Positions 45,218 through 53,346 of a DNA stretch of 64,000 nucleotides are shown here, one piece after another. The notes under the pieces were generated by a model, which was not told the origin of the DNA, ran no database searches, and saw only the letters and a list, made by a program, of their open reading frames with translations. The translations under genes were made by a program, and so were the position numbers. Source of the stretch: Mycolicibacterium lacusdiani (lineage in GTDB: Bacteria; Actinomycetota; Actinomycetes; Mycobacteriales; Mycobacteriaceae); assembly GCF_021916785.1 (NCBI RefSeq), contig NZ_JAKCFC010000010.1, forward strand, positions 172,455 through 236,454, read 5' to 3'. Numbering within the stretch: position 1 is the stretch's first letter; each line of letters starts with the position of its first letter.

Positions 45218-45806
45218 TGCGCTGCCGCAGTGAGTTCAACGCCCGATCGAGCGGGTAGGGGTCGTCGAACAGGATCCACTGGTAGACCACTCCCAGCCCG
45301 GCGGTGCTGATGTCGGTCGTCGCTGCCTCGACGTCGATGCCGGTGCGGACCGATCCGTCGGCGAGCCCGGCGCGCAGACCCGCCTCCACCGTGGCCGCGC
45401 CGCCGGCGAGCCAGTGCTGCATGCGGGTCCTGACCGGCGACGTGGACTTGACCGCTTCGAAGGCCAGCACGAACACCGCCCGCGTGAACGCGGTGTCCTC
45501 GGCGTAGAGCTCGATGATCCGGTCGACATGGCGGAGCGCCGTGGTCAGGCCGTCGGCGCCGGCCACCGGTGTGGCGTCCAGCCGGGCCCCGTAGGTGTCG
45601 CGGAACAGCCTGTCCAGGATGGCCTCCTTGTTGCCGTACCTGGCGTGCACCATCGCCCGGCTGTAGCCGGCCCGCCGACCGATCTCGGCGGCCGTGGTTG
45701 CCTCCCATCCCTTCTCGACGATCAGACTCGCCGCAGCTTCCACCAGCTTGCGAGCCGACAGTTCGACGCGCTGGGTTTGGGTCAGCCCGCGGGCGGGGGA
45801 GGGCAC
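45174..45806 (-). CDS. TetR-family regulator
   Basis: A 210-aa TetR protein from GTG 45806. The helix-turn-helix is TAAEIGRRAGYSRAMVHARYGNKEAIL (residues about 38-64). No ribosome site is properly spaced, but a TAATAT-like -10 (45811-45817) lies just before, so a leaderless mRNA is likely. Its 3' end overlaps the epimerase remnant by 44 bp. It is divergent from the kinase-like gene across 55 bp that contain the small palindrome TTGATCAA (45848-45855), a possible operator. Targets are probably the neighbouring kinase/SnoaL/F420 operon. Confidence 0.9.
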   Translation of the reverse strand: MPSPARGLTQTQRVELSARKLVEAAASLIVEKGWEATTAAEIGRRAGYSRAMVHARYGNKEAILDRLFRDTYGARLDATPVAGADGLTTALRHVDRIIELYAEDTAFTRAVFVLAFEAVKSTSPVRTRMQHWLAGGAATVEAGLRAGLADGSVRTGIDVEAATTDISTAGLGVVYQWILFDDPYPLDRALNSLRQRIIADYGRPVRRRRT

Positions 45807-45861
45807 CCTTGCATATTAGACGCTCGACAATTAACTTGAGCTCATCGTTGATCAATCAGTA

Positions 45862-46896
45862 ATTCCGACCGGCATCGAGGGCGTCGATGCCGCGTGGCTC
45901 ACCGACGCCCTCGGCGTCGAGGTCACCGGCGTCCGAAGCGACCGCATCGCACTCGACACGGGGTTCTCGTCGCTGCTGTACCGATTGCACCTGACCGGCG
46001 ACCACGTCCCGGCGACCGTCATCGCCAAGTTGCCGGCGCAGTCCGAGGCGCGCGGTGCCATGGAACTACTGGGCGGGTATCGCCGGGAACTGGCGTTCTA
46101 CCGCACCGTGGCTGGCCACGCCCCGATCGCGACACCGCACGTGCGCGCGGCCCGCATCGCCGACGGTGGCGCCGACTTCGTCCTGATCCTCGAGGACCTC
46201 TCGAACTGGGAGAACGCCGACCACCTCGCCGGACTCTCTCTTGCCCGGGCGCGAACCTGCATCGCCGCACTGGCCGGCCTGCACGCGTGGTCAAATACGT
46301 CGGCGGATCCGGCCGTGCTGCAAGCATTCCCGAGCCTGGACACCCCGATCGCGCGGGATCTGCTGCTGCCCGTGTTCGCACCCGGCTGGCAGATCTACCG
46401 CGAACACACGGACGCGACGGTGCCGGACGCGGTCGGCGCGTTCGCCGAGCGCTTCGCCGACCGGGCTGCGGCAGCGCTGCCGCAACTCACCGAGCGCGAG
46501 ATGCTGCTCCACGGCGACATCCGCGCGGACAACCTGTTCTTCTCCGGCGACGCCATGAAGGTCGTCGACTTCCAGTTCGCAGCCCGCGGCTGCGGGGCAT
46601 CGGACATCGCCTACCTGGTCACCCAGGGTCTGCCAAGCGCCGTGCGGGAGGGTCACGACGAAATCCTCGTCCGCGAGTACCTCGACCACCTGGCCGCAGC
46701 GGGTCTGCGGGACTACGGCTTCGACGATGCCTGGCGGCACTACCGCCTGGCCGCCGTCTACCTGATGCTGCTGCCGGTCATCACGCTCAACGGGTGGGAT
46801 GGCTTGCCGGAACGGTCGAGACGACTGTGCCTGACGCTGACCGACCGGGCGGTCGCCGCGATCGACGCCATCGACGCGCTGGCGGCCTTCCCGTGA
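45862..46896 (+). CDS. Phosphotransferase (APH/kinase-like) family protein
   Basis: The conserved APH-family sequence begins at IPTGIEGVDAAWLTDALGV; the only available start for it is ATT at 45862, as no in-frame ATG, GTG or TTG occurs before TTG 45985, and a stop lies at 45832. From ATT the product has 344 aa. Kinase signatures are intact: HGDIRADN (Brenner motif, near residue 216) and VVDFQFAARG. The family phosphorylates small molecules such as sterol-like or aminoglycoside alcohols; in catabolic clusters of mycobacteria its role is unknown. It overlaps the next gene by GTGA. Confidence 0.8.
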   Translation: MPTGIEGVDAAWLTDALGVEVTGVRSDRIALDTGFSSLLYRLHLTGDHVPATVIAKLPAQSEARGAMELLGGYRRELAFYRTVAGHAPIATPHVRAARIADGGADFVLILEDLSNWENADHLAGLSLARARTCIAALAGLHAWSNTSADPAVLQAFPSLDTPIARDLLLPVFAPGWQIYREHTDATVPDAVGAFAERFADRAAAALPQLTEREMLLHGDIRADNLFFSGDAMKVVDFQFAARGCGASDIAYLVTQGLPSAVREGHDEILVREYLDHLAAAGLRDYGFDDAWRHYRLAAVYLMLLPVITLNGWDGLPERSRRLCLTLTDRAVAAIDAIDALAAFP

Positions 46897-47267
46897 CGCG
46901 GTCGGCGCGCGAGGTGGTCGAGCTGTACAACCTGGTCGTGTGGAACCAGCGGGACTTCGCACTGGCCGAGGAGTTGATGGGCGAGACGGTCACCCGCCAC
47001 GACGTGGGGGAGGCGACCGTGCTGACCCACGAGCAGGCCGTGGCGCGAATAGTCGACCACTGGGCCATGTTCGAGACCATCCACTTCGAGCTGAACCTGG
47101 TCGTTGCCGGTGATGACGGCGAACACGTGGCGATCGTGTACCAGTCGCCGATGTCGTTGAAGGACGGTACCGAGACCACCGTCGGCAGCATGGAGATCTT
47201 CCGCGTGGTCGGCGGCAGGATCACCGAGGTCTGGAATTGTGGCTACAAACAAGGAGTGTGGGGATGA
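46893..47267 (+). CDS. SnoaL-like / NTF2-fold protein
   Basis: A 124-aa protein from GTG 46893. The sequence pattern VVELYNLVVWNQRDFALAEELMGETVTRHD followed by beta strands (HVAIVYQSPMSLKDG, SMEIFRVVGGRITEVWN) is typical of SnoaL/NTF2-like domains, which serve as small hydrolases, isomerases or ketosteroid-type isomerases. Whether a catalytic Asp/His is present cannot be settled. It is coupled by four-base overlaps to both the kinase-like gene and the F420-type oxidoreductase gene, so the three act together. Confidence 0.85.
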   Translation: MTRSAREVVELYNLVVWNQRDFALAEELMGETVTRHDVGEATVLTHEQAVARIVDHWAMFETIHFELNLVVAGDDGEHVAIVYQSPMSLKDGTETTVGSMEIFRVVGGRITEVWNCGYKQGVWG

Positions 47268-48310
47268 CACAGCGCGTGTTGGACGAGCTGGGCTACTACC
47301 TACTCGCCGGTGCCGGTGGAGAGGGTCCGGCCACGCTGATGGACGAGGCCGGCCGCGGCGAGGAACTCGGCTTCGGCACCGGCTTCATCTCCGAGCGGTG
47401 GAACGTCAAGGAGGCGTCGTCGCTCACCGGTGCGGCGCTCGCCGTCACCGAGCGGATGCGGATCGCCACAGCCGCAACGAATCACAACACCCGGCATCCT
47501 TTGATCACTGGTTCGTGGGCGACGACCATGCACCGGCTGTCCGGCGGCCGGTTCACCCTGGGGCTCGGTAGGGGCATCGCCGCGATGTACGACGCGTTCG
47601 GCGTGCCCGCGGTCACCACTGCGCAGATGGAGGACTTCGCGCAGGTGATGCGCAAGCTGTGGCACGGGGAGCTGATCTTCGGCCACGACGGGCCGATCGG
47701 CAAGTACCAGGTGCTGTTCCTCGATCCCGACTTCGACGAGGACATCCGGCTGGCGATCGTCGCGTTCGGTCCACAGACGCTCGCCCTGGGCGGCCGTGAG
47801 TTCGACGACGTCATCCTGCACACCTACTTCACGCCGGAGACACTGCAGCGGGCGGTCAAGACGGTCAAGGACGCCGCCGAGCAGGCAGGGCGCGACCCGG
47901 CCAGCGTGCGGGTGTGGTCGTGCTTCGCGACGGTGGGCGACCACCTGCCCGAGGAACTGCGGCTGAAGAAGACCGTCGCCCGGCTGGCGACCTACCTACA
48001 GGGCTACGGCGATCTGCTGGTCAAGACCAACGGCTGGGATCCGGCAGTGCTGCAACGATTCCGGGACGACCCGGTGGTGCAGTCCATCCCCGGCGGCATC
48101 GACCACAAGGCCACCGCCGATCAGATCGAGCACGTCGCGACGCTGATTCCGCAGGAGTGGTTGGAGCCGTCGGCCACCGGCACGGCGAGCCAGTGCGTGG
48201 ACCGGGTGCGCAAGGAGTTCGACTACGGCGCCGACGCGGTGATCATGCACGGCTCTACGCCGGACGAGCTGGCGCCGATCGTCGCCGCGTATCGGGAGTC
48301 CGTGGGCTAG
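47264..48310 (+). CDS. LLM-class F420-dependent oxidoreductase
   Basis: A 348-aa luciferase-like protein from ATG 47264 with AAGGAG 8 bases upstream. The (beta/alpha)8-barrel LLM features are GFGTGFISERW, ATAATNHNTRHP, GGRFTLGLGRGIA and HGSTPDELAPIV. From memory it matches the TIGR03857-type MSMEG_2249 family of proposed F420-dependent enzymes. Such enzymes transfer hydride between F420 and a substrate such as a ketone, alcohol or enoyl group. It is translationally coupled to the SnoaL-like gene; its 3' end overlaps the convergent TetR gene by 56 bp. Confidence 0.92.
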   Translation: MTQRVLDELGYYLLAGAGGEGPATLMDEAGRGEELGFGTGFISERWNVKEASSLTGAALAVTERMRIATAATNHNTRHPLITGSWATTMHRLSGGRFTLGLGRGIAAMYDAFGVPAVTTAQMEDFAQVMRKLWHGELIFGHDGPIGKYQVLFLDPDFDEDIRLAIVAFGPQTLALGGREFDDVILHTYFTPETLQRAVKTVKDAAEQAGRDPASVRVWSCFATVGDHLPEELRLKKTVARLATYLQGYGDLLVKTNGWDPAVLQRFRDDPVVQSIPGGIDHKATADQIEHVATLIPQEWLEPSATGTASQCVDRVRKEFDYGADAVIMHGSTPDELAPIVAAYRESVG

Positions 48311-48905
48311 CGCCCGCCATCGCGTCCGGCAGGGGTGCGGTCAGCATCGCCCCCAGCATCGCGATCAACTCCTCGGCCGTTGCGGCCGTGTCCGGCTCGT
48401 GCTGCGCCCGGTGTTCGCGTTCGGCCAGCAGGGCGAACATGGCCGTGGCGACCGCGCTGACGCGCCGGTGACGGCTCGCGTGGTCGGTGGTGGGAACCGC
48501 GCGTGCCAGTCCGTCCATGACGTCGGGCCACACGGAGTTCGGGGTCTGATCGGTGTCGGTGCGCAGGTAGTGGGCTGCCGCGTGCAGGAAGCGCGCGTAG
48601 TAGGCGCTGTCGACGTGGAGCAGCGGCAGCACCATGACCCGCAGCAGCACGTCGACGTCGGTCCGCTGATCCGCGTCGAGCCCCTGGAGCAGCAGACGGC
48701 GCTCGTACTCCATGGGCTCGAGTCTGCGCACCACGATCGCGTCGATGAGGTCCTGCCGGTTGCGGAAGTGGTAGTTCACCGCCGAGTTGTTGCGCTGCCC
48801 CGCGGCAAGGGCGATGTCGCGCAGCGGTACTCGGACGCCCTGCTCCGCGATGAGCCGCTCGGCGGCATCGAGGATGGCGTGTCTGGTCTGCTCGCCCCGG
48901 GCCAT
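48255..48905 (-). CDS. TetR-family regulator
   Basis: A 216-aa TetR from ATG 48905. The DNA-binding region is VPLRDIALAAGQRNNSAVNYHFRNRQDLIDAI, with NNSAVNYHF typical of a TetR subgroup. It is divergent from the KshA homologue. The 66-bp gap holds a near-perfect palindrome (48928-48943), the likely operator, so it probably represses the oxygenase gene and itself. It overlaps the F420-type gene by 56 bp at its 3' end. Confidence 0.92.
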   Translation of the reverse strand: MARGEQTRHAILDAAERLIAEQGVRVPLRDIALAAGQRNNSAVNYHFRNRQDLIDAIVVRRLEPMEYERRLLLQGLDADQRTDVDVLLRVMVLPLLHVDSAYYARFLHAAAHYLRTDTDQTPNSVWPDVMDGLARAVPTTDHASRHRRVSAVATAMFALLAEREHRAQHEPDTAATAEELIAMLGAMLTAPLPDAMAGASPRTPDTRRRSAPARPA

Positions 48906-48927
48906 GCGGTAACCATACTTGAAGAAT

Positions 48928-48943
48928 TAAGCGATTTCGCTTA
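48928..48943. promoter_or_regulatory. Operator-like palindrome TAAGCGATTTCGCTTA
   Basis: Seven-base perfect arms TAAGCGA and TCGCTTA around two T bases, between the divergent TetR (48905) and KshA-like (48972) genes. It differs from the nine-site regulon motif, so this pair has its own control. Confidence 0.65.
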
Positions 48944-48971
48944 GTGTCGGTGGTCGACGAAGGGGACGCCC

Positions 48972-50111
48972 ATGACCGAGGCCGACGCAATTCGGGAGAT
49001 CGACACCGGTTCGCCCATGGAGCGCTTCGCCAGGGGATGGCACTGCCTCGGACTCGCCGAGGACTTCGCCGACGGGAAGCCCCATGGAATCGAGGCGTTC
49101 GGCACCAAGCTGGTCGTGTTCAGCGACGCCGACGGTGCCCGCCACGTCCTCGACGCGTACTGCAGGCACATGGGTGGGGATCTGTCGCAGGGCACGGTCA
49201 AGGGCGACTCGCTGGCGTGCCCGTTCCACGACTGGCGCTGGCAGGGTTCGACGGGGCGCTGCTCGCTGGTGCCCTACGCCAAGCGCACACCGCGTCTCGC
49301 GCGTACGCGCCGGTGGCCCACCCGCGAGGTCAACGGCCAACTGATGGTCTGGCACGACCCCGAGGGCTCGGCGCCGCCGGACGAACTCTTCCCGCCCGAG
49401 ATCGACGGGTACTCCGACGGAGCGTGGTCGCCGTGGTCGTGGAACCGCATCCTGATCGAGGGTTCGCACTGCCGCGAGATCGTCGACAACAACGTCGACA
49501 TGGCGCACTTCTTCTACATCCATCACGCCTACCCGACGTACTTCAAGAACGTGATCGAAGGGCACACGGCGACGCAATTCATGGAGTCCAGGGCGCGGCC
49601 CGACGTGACGCCCAACTTCGAGAAGCTCTGGGAGGGCACGAAGTTGCGGTCCGAGGCGACCTACTTCGGTCCGGCCTACATGATCAACTGGCTGCACAAC
49701 GACGTGGCGCCTGACTTCACCATCGAGGTGGCGCTGATCAACTGCCACTATCCGGTGACGCACGACTCGTTCGTCCTGCAGTGGGGTGTGGCGGTGCAGG
49801 CGATCCCGGGTCTGCCCGCGGACAAGGCCGCGAAGCTGGCGGGCTCGATGGCGAAGTCGTTCGGGGAAGGCTTCCTCCAGGACGTCGAGATCTGGAAGCA
49901 CAAGGCGCGCATCGACAATCCGCTGCTCACCGAGGAGGACGGCGCGGTGTATCAGCACCGCCGGTGGTACGAGCAGTTCTACGTCGACGTCGCCGACGTC
50001 ACCCCGGACATGACCGACAGGTTCGAACTCGAGGTGGACACCACGCACGCCAACGACTTCTGGCAGTCGGAGGTAGCCGAGAACATGGTTCAGAGCGTCC
50101 CGTCGAGCTGA
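48972..50111 (+). CDS. kshA: KshA homologue, 3-ketosteroid 9-alpha-monooxygenase oxygenase
   Basis: A 379-aa Rieske oxygenase from ATG 48972 (AAGGGG upstream). The sequence is very close to M. tuberculosis KshA (Rv3526): Rieske ligands C64-x-H66 and C83-x2-H86 (ACPFHDWRW), the iron site DNNVDMAHFFYIHHAYP with two His, and long identical stretches such as EAFGTKLVVF, GTVKGD and LLTEEDGAVYQ. KshA with its reductase KshB opens ring B of 3-ketosteroids by 9-alpha hydroxylation. No kshB lies in the window. It may act on steroids or a related polycycle; the adjacent TetR probably controls it. Confidence 0.92.
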   Translation: MTEADAIREIDTGSPMERFARGWHCLGLAEDFADGKPHGIEAFGTKLVVFSDADGARHVLDAYCRHMGGDLSQGTVKGDSLACPFHDWRWQGSTGRCSLVPYAKRTPRLARTRRWPTREVNGQLMVWHDPEGSAPPDELFPPEIDGYSDGAWSPWSWNRILIEGSHCREIVDNNVDMAHFFYIHHAYPTYFKNVIEGHTATQFMESRARPDVTPNFEKLWEGTKLRSEATYFGPAYMINWLHNDVAPDFTIEVALINCHYPVTHDSFVLQWGVAVQAIPGLPADKAAKLAGSMAKSFGEGFLQDVEIWKHKARIDNPLLTEEDGAVYQHRRWYEQFYVDVADVTPDMTDRFELEVDTTHANDFWQSEVAENMVQSVPSS

Positions 50112-51742
50112 CCGAGACGGTCCGTCAGCCGCAGGTTCTCCGAGTAGTCCACCGGACAGGCGATGATCGACACGCCGTCGTCGGCCAGCGCCGTACGCAG
50201 CGTGGGCAGCAGGTCGTCGGCGGCCTCGATCCGGTAGCCCTTGGCCCCGAAGCTCTCTGCATACTTGACGACGTCGGGGTTGCCGAATCCGACGTAGTAG
50301 TGGTCGCCGAGTTCGAGGTCCATCTTCCACTCGATCAGGCCGTACCCGTTGTCCTCCCAGATCAGCACAACCAGCGGGATGCGTTCGCGCACCGCGGTTT
50401 CGATCTCCTGGGAGTTCATCAGGAACGCGCCGTCGCCCATCACGGCCAGCACCTTGGCGTCGGGCCGGGCCAGCTTCACCCCCAGCGCGCCGGGTAGCGA
50501 GAACGCCATCGTGGACAGGCCGTTGGAGATCAGGCAGGTGTTCGCCTCGTAGGTGGGGTACAGCCGCGCCATCCACATCTTGGCCGCGCCGGTGTCGACC
50601 AGTACCACGTCGCCATGCCCGAGCGCTGCGCGGGTGTCGGCGACGATGCGCTGCGGGGCCAACGGGAACCGGGCATCGGCCTGCCCGCGGGCGAACTCCT
50701 CGCTCAGCAGGTCGGCGCCGGGTGCGGCCGTGTCGGCACCCTCGAAGCGGTGCCCCGCCAAGGCCTCCCGCAGCGCGTCGAGTGACGCCCCGATGTCACC
50801 GACGATGCCGACGTCGACGGAGTAGTGGGCGTCGACCTCGGCGGGGAAGCGGTGCACGTGGATGATGCGCTTGTCGGCCTTGGGGTTGATCCGGACCGGG
50901 TCGAACTCCTGCAGTTCGTAGCCAACCGCGATTACCAGGTCCGCGTCGTCGAAGCCGAAGTTCACGTAATCGTGCCGCATGAAGCCGATGGTGCCCATGC
51001 CGTTCGGGTGGTCGTCGGGCATCACGCCCTTGCCGTGGAACGTGTTGGCCACCCGGATGCCGAGTTCCTCGGAGAGCCGCACCAGCGGCGCGGTGGCGTG
51101 CGCACGTGCCGCGCCATGGCCGGCGAGCACCACCGGACGCTTCGCCGACCGCAGCAGATCGGCGGCGCGGACCACCTGTGCCGGTGAGGGCGCCTCCGCC
51201 CGGACGACGTTGCGCGGCAGGGGAGCGATGTCGTAGCCGGACTCGTCGGCGTCGATGTTCTCCGGGATCGCCAGGTACACCGCGGCCGGGCGTTCGGTCT
51301 CGGCGAGCTTGAACGCCTTGCGGAACATCTCGGGGATCGCCAGCGGTGACGGGACGCCGTCGGACCACCGCGTGATCGGGGCGAACATGGCTACCAGGTC
51401 GACGTACTGGTGGGACTCCTTGTACTCCCGGTTTTGTCCGACCTGCGCCGAGATCGCCACCAGCGGAGTGCTGTTGGTGGTCGCGTCGGCGACGCCCAGC
51501 TGCATGTTGATCGCACCGGGGCCGAGTGTGGCCGATACGACCGCGGGCCTGCCGGTGACTCGGCCGTACATCTCGGCCATGAACGAGGCGCCCTGCTCGT
51601 GCCTGCACAGCACGTACCGGATTTGGTCGGACCGGGCGAGCGCCCGCACGAAGTGGATGTTCTCCTCGCCGGGTATGCCGAAGACCAGCGTCACGCCCTC
51701 GGCCTCGAGGCACTCGACCATCAATTCGGCAGGAGTCGGCAT
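50090..51742 (-). CDS. Thiamine diphosphate enzyme, acetolactate-synthase-like
   Basis: A 550-aa TPP-dependent enzyme from ATG 51742. The catalytic Glu is in RHEQGASFMAEMYGR, and the TPP/Mg motif is GDGAFLMNSQEIETAVRERIPLVVLIWEDNGYG. It most resembles AlsS-type acetolactate synthases (GFGNPDVVKYAESFGAKGYRI). In a lipid-catabolic context it could be a decarboxylase, carboligase or C-C lyase for a 2-oxo or 2-hydroxy-acyl intermediate instead of an amino-acid enzyme. It overlaps the KshA gene by 22 bp and follows the carboxylase gene by 9 bp in one operon downstream of operator G. Confidence 0.92.
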   Translation of the reverse strand: MPTPAELMVECLEAEGVTLVFGIPGEENIHFVRALARSDQIRYVLCRHEQGASFMAEMYGRVTGRPAVVSATLGPGAINMQLGVADATTNSTPLVAISAQVGQNREYKESHQYVDLVAMFAPITRWSDGVPSPLAIPEMFRKAFKLAETERPAAVYLAIPENIDADESGYDIAPLPRNVVRAEAPSPAQVVRAADLLRSAKRPVVLAGHGAARAHATAPLVRLSEELGIRVANTFHGKGVMPDDHPNGMGTIGFMRHDYVNFGFDDADLVIAVGYELQEFDPVRINPKADKRIIHVHRFPAEVDAHYSVDVGIVGDIGASLDALREALAGHRFEGADTAAPGADLLSEEFARGQADARFPLAPQRIVADTRAALGHGDVVLVDTGAAKMWMARLYPTYEANTCLISNGLSTMAFSLPGALGVKLARPDAKVLAVMGDGAFLMNSQEIETAVRERIPLVVLIWEDNGYGLIEWKMDLELGDHYYVGFGNPDVVKYAESFGAKGYRIEAADDLLPTLRTALADDGVSIIACPVDYSENLRLTDRLGQLDGTL

Positions 51743-51751
51743 GCTGCCACG

Positions 51752-53248
51752 CTACGGCAGGATGACCGTCCGGCTCACGGGTTCGGCGGCGGCCTGCCTG
51801 GCGTGCAGACCGCGATGCAGGCCGGCGAGCAGCGCATCGCGCGTCTCGCGCGGGTCGATCAGCTCGTCGAACCCGAGGTGTTCCGCCGAGCGGTAGGACG
51901 CCTGCAACTCGGCGTCGCGCAGCTTGGCGCTCACGTCCTCCTCGGCGTGCGTGGCGCGGGTCAGTGCCGCTGCACTCATCGCGCCCATCGTCGCCCCGGG
52001 GTAGGCGTAGGTGGCGCCCTGGTTGTCGAAGCCGAGCAGCGACATGACCATCGACCCGAATCCGTATGCCTTGCGCAGGGTCACGTGCAACTTGAGCGTC
52101 GTCGCCGCGGTCTGCGCAGCGAACATGCGGGCCCCAGCGCGCAGCACGCCGCTGCGCTCGGATCGGCTGCCGGGCATCATGCCCGGGTTGTCGGCGAGGA
52201 ACACGATCGGCAGGTGGAACGAGTCGGCGACCATGATGAAGTGCGCGGCCTTGTCGGCAGCGTCGGCGTCGATCGAGCCGGCCATCACCTGCGGCTGATT
52301 CGCGACCACGGCAACGGGATTGCCGCCCAGGTGACCGAGCGCGCAGATGATCGCCCTGCCGAACTTCGGCTGCACCTCGAACCAGTCCGGACGGTCGAGG
52401 ATGACGTCGAGCACCTTGCGCATGTCGTAGACGCGTTTGTTGTCGCGCGAGACGATGTCGAGCAGCTCCGGGGTCGGGCGGGCTGCGGTGGTCGAGTCGT
52501 CGGGCAGTCGCGCCGGGTACGACCAGGCGCTGGGCGGGAAGTACGACAGGTACCGGCGGACGTCGTCGAGCACGGTTTCGTCGTCCTCGCCGAGATTGTG
52601 GATCACCCCGCTGGGCAGCGCGACGTCCGGTCCGCCGAGATCCTCCTTGGTGATCTCCTCGCCCGTCGACTCCTTGACCACCGGCGGCCCTGCCGTGAAG
52701 ATCGCGCCCTGGCGGCTCATGATGCGGAAGTCGCACACCGGGGCGACCAGCGCGCCGTGCCCCGCCGAGGGGCCGAGCACCGCGGCCACGGTCGGTACCT
52801 TGCCCGAGCAGTTCGCCTGGGCCAGCAGGTCGGTCGGGGTGCGGCCGTAGTGGCCCCCGGTGGGCCGAAAGCCGGCCCCTTCCAACAACATCACCAGCGG
52901 CACACGATGACGCAGCGCGAGTTCGGCGATGCGGTACCGCTTGGAGTTGCCGCCGGGGCCGATGCTGCCCGCGAGCGTCGTGAAGTCCTCGGCGCCGACC
53001 ATCACGGGGGTCCCATTCACCGCGCCCGAGCCGACGACGATCCCGTCGGCGGCGATGTCACCGCCGACCAGGGTGCCTAGTTCGCGAAACGATCCCGCGT
53101 CCAGCAGTCGGTCCAGGCGGGCACGGGCGTCGAGCTTGCCCTTGGCGTGGTGCTTGGCGACCCGCTCCGGCCCACCCATGGCCCTGGTGTGGTTACGCCG
53201 CCGCTCCAGGTCCGCCAGTGTCTCGTCCCAGTCGGAAGCCTTCGCCAC
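51752..53248 (-). CDS. Acyl-CoA carboxylase beta subunit (carboxyltransferase)
   Basis: A 498-aa carboxyltransferase of the propionyl-/acetyl-CoA carboxylase family, from GTG 53248 after AGGAGG. It shows GPSAGHGALVAPVCDFRIM and GGNPVAVVANQPQVMAGSIDADAADKAAHFI, the crotonase-fold oxyanion regions for carboxybiotin and acyl-CoA. No biotin carboxylase/biotin carrier (alpha) gene lies in the window, so it must share one from elsewhere or work as a decarboxylase. Possible roles are carboxylation of propionyl-CoA or of a branched enoyl-CoA. It is the first gene of the operon behind operator G. Confidence 0.92.
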   Translation of the reverse strand: MAKASDWDETLADLERRRNHTRAMGGPERVAKHHAKGKLDARARLDRLLDAGSFRELGTLVGGDIAADGIVVGSGAVNGTPVMVGAEDFTTLAGSIGPGGNSKRYRIAELALRHRVPLVMLLEGAGFRPTGGHYGRTPTDLLAQANCSGKVPTVAAVLGPSAGHGALVAPVCDFRIMSRQGAIFTAGPPVVKESTGEEITKEDLGGPDVALPSGVIHNLGEDDETVLDDVRRYLSYFPPSAWSYPARLPDDSTTAARPTPELLDIVSRDNKRVYDMRKVLDVILDRPDWFEVQPKFGRAIICALGHLGGNPVAVVANQPQVMAGSIDADAADKAAHFIMVADSFHLPIVFLADNPGMMPGSRSERSGVLRAGARMFAAQTAATTLKLHVTLRKAYGFGSMVMSLLGFDNQGATYAYPGATMGAMSAAALTRATHAEEDVSAKLRDAELQASYRSAEHLGFDELIDPRETRDALLAGLHRGLHARQAAAEPVSRTVILP

Positions 53249-53276
53249 GTCGTCCTCCTACCAAGACCGTTGACCA

Positions 53277-53295
53277 TACTGAAGTGCTTACTGTA
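53277..53295. promoter_or_regulatory. Regulon operator G (TACTGAAGTGCTTACTGTA)
   Basis: The palindrome is centred between the divergent carboxylase (GTG 53248) and F420-type (TTG 53347) genes, so both operons can share it. It fits the shared pattern at most conserved positions. Confidence 0.7.
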
Positions 53296-53346
53296 GCGTC
53301 TGCCGCATGCACTGCGGCGACGAGGGGCGAGCTGCCGCGCGGGCCG

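Noticed and set aside
48904..48922. Partial match to the regulon motif at the TetR start (GGTAACCATACTTGA)
   Set aside because: It shares only the centre and overlaps the start codon; a better palindrome of another type is 6 bp away.
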